From Planctomycetia bacterium (GTDB lineage: Bacteria > Planctomycetota > Phycisphaerae > Phycisphaerales > SM1A02), in the NCBI GenBank assembly GCA_005799475.1, contig SYGQ01000158.1, positions 1-6,045 on the forward strand: a stretch of 6,045 bases of DNA. The letters are read 5' to 3'. The notes under the pieces are model-generated. The model was given only the letters and a program-made list of their open reading frames with translations, ran no database searches and was not told the origin of the DNA. A program made the position numbers and the translations under genes. Positions 4,639-6,045 of this stretch are shown one piece after another; the first letter of the stretch is position 1, and the number at the start of each line of letters is the position of its first letter.

Positions 4639-5877
4639 TTGGTGGCGATTCCCTTCGAGCATCAGTCGCTGAAAAACCTCTATCCGCGCGTCGTCGTCCT
4701 TTCGTTGCAAGATGGCAGCGTGCACGAGACCGTGGCGCAGATCCTGTCGAGCAGGTTCAGGCTGGATGCGAAGTCGCTCGACTCACCCGACCCTGTCGAT
4801 CAGGCGATGTGTGTGCGCGAGGCACAGGCGGTCGTTGCGGTCGGCCTTCCTGATGGCGACGCGAATGACTCTGCGGCGTTGAAGGAGGCCGTGGCGCAGG
4901 CGATCCCGGTGCTTGCCCTCACCGATGCGTGGAACGGCGCCGACCCCTTGCCGCCGGGTGTCTCATACGCGCTGGATCCAGCGCAGGGTCCTGAGCACCT
5001 TGCCACGGCGCTTCACGCCCTCATTTCCCGACAGAAGGAGGTGGCTCGCCTTCAAGGGGAGACCGTCTCGGCCATGCGGTTCTCGGGCGGTCTTCGACAT
5101 GAGATCAGCACGATGCAGGGGGAACTCCAACTCGCCGCAAGCGTGCAGCGCGAGTTCCTTCCGCGTTCGTTGCCCACAATCGCTGGTGTCGCAGCGGACG
5201 CGCTGTGGCGCCCGGCGGCGTATGTGTCGGGCGATCTCTACGGCGTGATCCGAATCGACGAGCACCACCTCGGCATGTTTGTGATTGACGCGGTCGGGCA
5301 CGGTGTCCCGGCGGCGCTGCTCACCCTGGTGATTTCACGAACGCTCCCGACCAAGGAGATTGTCGACAACTCGTACCGGATCCTGCCGCCAACCGAATCA
5401 CTGAGCCGCGTCAACGCCGACATGATGACGCGCGTGGGCCGCACCACGCGCTTCGCCACCGCGATCTACGCGGTCATGGACACGCGCACTCACGAGATCA
5501 CCGTGGCGAGTGCCGGACACCCGCCGCTCATCCGGCTCTTCCGCGACGGGAGGATCGAGTCGGTGTCGACGGAAGGCGGACTTCTTGGCGTCTTCGCGGA
5601 CGAGGTCTTCCAGAGCCACAGCTTCACCGTCGAGCCCGACGAGAAACTCATTTTCTACACCGACGGTTTCGAGCAGGCGTTCCCCGAGCTCGGCCATGAT
5701 CCGGCTGCGCCTCGCCTTCCGAATCGCAGGTACATCGATGTGTTCCGCGAGTTTGCCGCCGATGCGACGCCGGCAGAGTTCATCGCCCATGTCGAGGGAC
5801 GGCTCGACGAAGAGAGCGAAGATTTCCCGCAGGTCGATGACCTCACGCTTCTGTGCGTGTCACGGCTCGACGACTAG
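4639..5877 (+). CDS. SpoIIE/RsbU-type PP2C serine phosphatase with N-terminal receiver-like domain
   Basis: This 412-aa soluble protein has no membrane segments. Residues 15-130 have the alternating strand/helix pattern of a response-regulator receiver (strands YPRVVVLSL, AQAVVAVGL, IPVLALT). However, the acidic pair after strand 1, the phosphoacceptor Asp at the end of strand 3 and the late Lys are not seen, so it is probably a pseudo-receiver. A helical linker (about 130-170) leads to the marker LQLAASVQREFLP. The phosphatase domain follows with the metal-binding acids of the family: D199 in SGDLYG, D217 in IDAVGHGVPAALL, D342 in YTDGFEQA and D400-D401 in VDDLTLL, plus SAGHPP. Such enzymes dephosphorylate phosphoserine proteins, classically anti-sigma-factor antagonists in partner-switching pathways; the substrate here is unknown. 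The start is either TTG 4639 or, more likely, GTG 4642, because TACACT lies 7 nt before the GTG. It is divergent from phhB. Confidence 0.92.
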   Translation: MVAIPFEHQSLKNLYPRVVVLSLQDGSVHETVAQILSSRFRLDAKSLDSPDPVDQAMCVREAQAVVAVGLPDGDANDSAALKEAVAQAIPVLALTDAWNGADPLPPGVSYALDPAQGPEHLATALHALISRQKEVARLQGETVSAMRFSGGLRHEISTMQGELQLAASVQREFLPRSLPTIAGVAADALWRPAAYVSGDLYGVIRIDEHHLGMFVIDAVGHGVPAALLTLVISRTLPTKEIVDNSYRILPPTESLSRVNADMMTRVGRTTRFATAIYAVMDTRTHEITVASAGHPPLIRLFRDGRIESVSTEGGLLGVFADEVFQSHSFTVEPDEKLIFYTDGFEQAFPELGHDPAAPRLPNRRYIDVFREFAADATPAEFIAHVEGRLDEESEDFPQVDDLTLLCVSRLDD

Positions 5878-5938
5878 AACGCGTCGGCTCCCGTTGCGCG
5901 CGCCAACCGCCGCACCGCAAGTTGCCGAAGCCGGGCAT

Positions 5939-6045
5939 CTAGGTGCTCGACAGATGGCGCTTCACTGCCGCGTCCACGAGGCGCGCGATCGCATCGAACT
6001 CCAGATTCACGCGCGATCGCAGCGTGAGTGATCCCAGCGTCGTTC
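5939..6045 (-). CDS. ribE: Riboflavin synthase alpha chain, C-terminal end (cut by window edge)
   Basis: Only the last 34 codons are inside the window, read on the minus strand from 6043 to a TAG at 5941-5939. The peptide TTLGSLTLRSRVNLEFDAIA followed by RLVDAAVKRHL matches the end of the second lumazine-binding domain of riboflavin synthase, where families read TTLG-x-L-x-x-G-x-x-VN-[LI]-E-x-D-x-x-AR-x-V. The enzyme (EC 2.5.1.9) dismutates two 6,7-dimethyl-8-ribityllumazine molecules into riboflavin and a pyrimidine. The symbol is ribE in Bacillus usage and ribC in older E. coli usage. It converges on the phosphatase gene with 61 bp between the stops; I see no clear hairpin with a T-run there. 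The identification rests on a short piece, so an unrelated protein with a similar tail is possible but unlikely. Confidence 0.82.
   Translation of the reverse strand, partial: TTLGSLTLRSRVNLEFDAIARLVDAAVKRHLSST

Noticed and set aside
5878..5938. Bidirectional terminator between the phosphatase and riboflavin synthase genes
   Set aside because: Only weak short complementarities (such as GTTG...CAAC) are seen, with no stable stem and no T-runs on either strand.
1..6045. CRISPR array, tRNA/rRNA, insertion sequence, phage or defence genes
   Set aside because: No spaced direct repeats, tRNA-like clover sequences, transposase motifs or terminal inverted repeats were seen. Nearly all DNA is accounted for by housekeeping-type genes with uniform GC-rich codon use.

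Overview
This window looks like ordinary chromosome from a high-GC bacterium with a Gram-negative type envelope. My best guess is a planctomycete, possibly Phycisphaerae. That guess rests on a KDO (LPS inner-core sugar) synthesis gene sitting beside a McsA/McsB protein-arginine-phosphorylation pair, on the isoleucyl-tRNA synthetase block ending in HWSIANRTA, on the GC-rich coding style, and on several genes that lack a convincing Shine-Dalgarno sequence. The assignment is an inference from recalled family patterns, not from a search.

Layout, left to right. (1) The minus strand carries the N-terminal 206 codons of isoleucyl-tRNA synthetase (ileS, 1-618, running off the left edge). Upstream of it are a small 59-aa gene (777-956) and a DUF1444/YtpQ-family gene (967-1776), which look like a two-gene unit. 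(2) A 110-bp divergent intergenic region (1777-1886) holds a plausible sigma70-type promoter for the DUF1444 gene, a perfect 11-bp inverted repeat, and a GGAGG ribosome-binding site for each flanking gene. (3) The plus strand carries a tight operon, kdsA-mcsA-mcsB (1887-4292): 1 bp between kdsA and mcsA, and a 4-bp ATGA overlap between mcsA and mcsB. (4) Converging on mcsB is a pterin-4a-carbinolamine dehydratase gene (4289-4594, minus); the two genes end on the same CTAG palindrome. (5) Divergent from it, after 44 bp, is a PP2C-type (SpoIIE/RsbU family) phosphatase with an N-terminal domain that looks like a response-regulator receiver without the phosphoacceptor site (4639-5877). (6) At the right edge, on the minus strand, is the C-terminal 34 residues of riboflavin synthase alpha chain (5939-6045).

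The genes are mostly housekeeping (translation, KDO synthesis, pterin and riboflavin metabolism) plus two signalling or quality-control parts: the McsAB arginine kinase and the SpoIIE-type phosphatase. There is no mobile element, CRISPR array, RNA gene or defence locus that I can see, and I did not find a clearly new multi-gene system. The most interesting points are: McsB has apparently lost the Arg-Asp half of its allosteric phosphoarginine-pocket motif; mcsAB is linked to kdsA rather than to ctsR/clpC; the KdsA active-site loop is altered; the SpoIIE-type phosphatase carries a pseudo-receiver; and the 44-bp divergent spacer has -10-like elements placed for leaderless transcripts in both directions.
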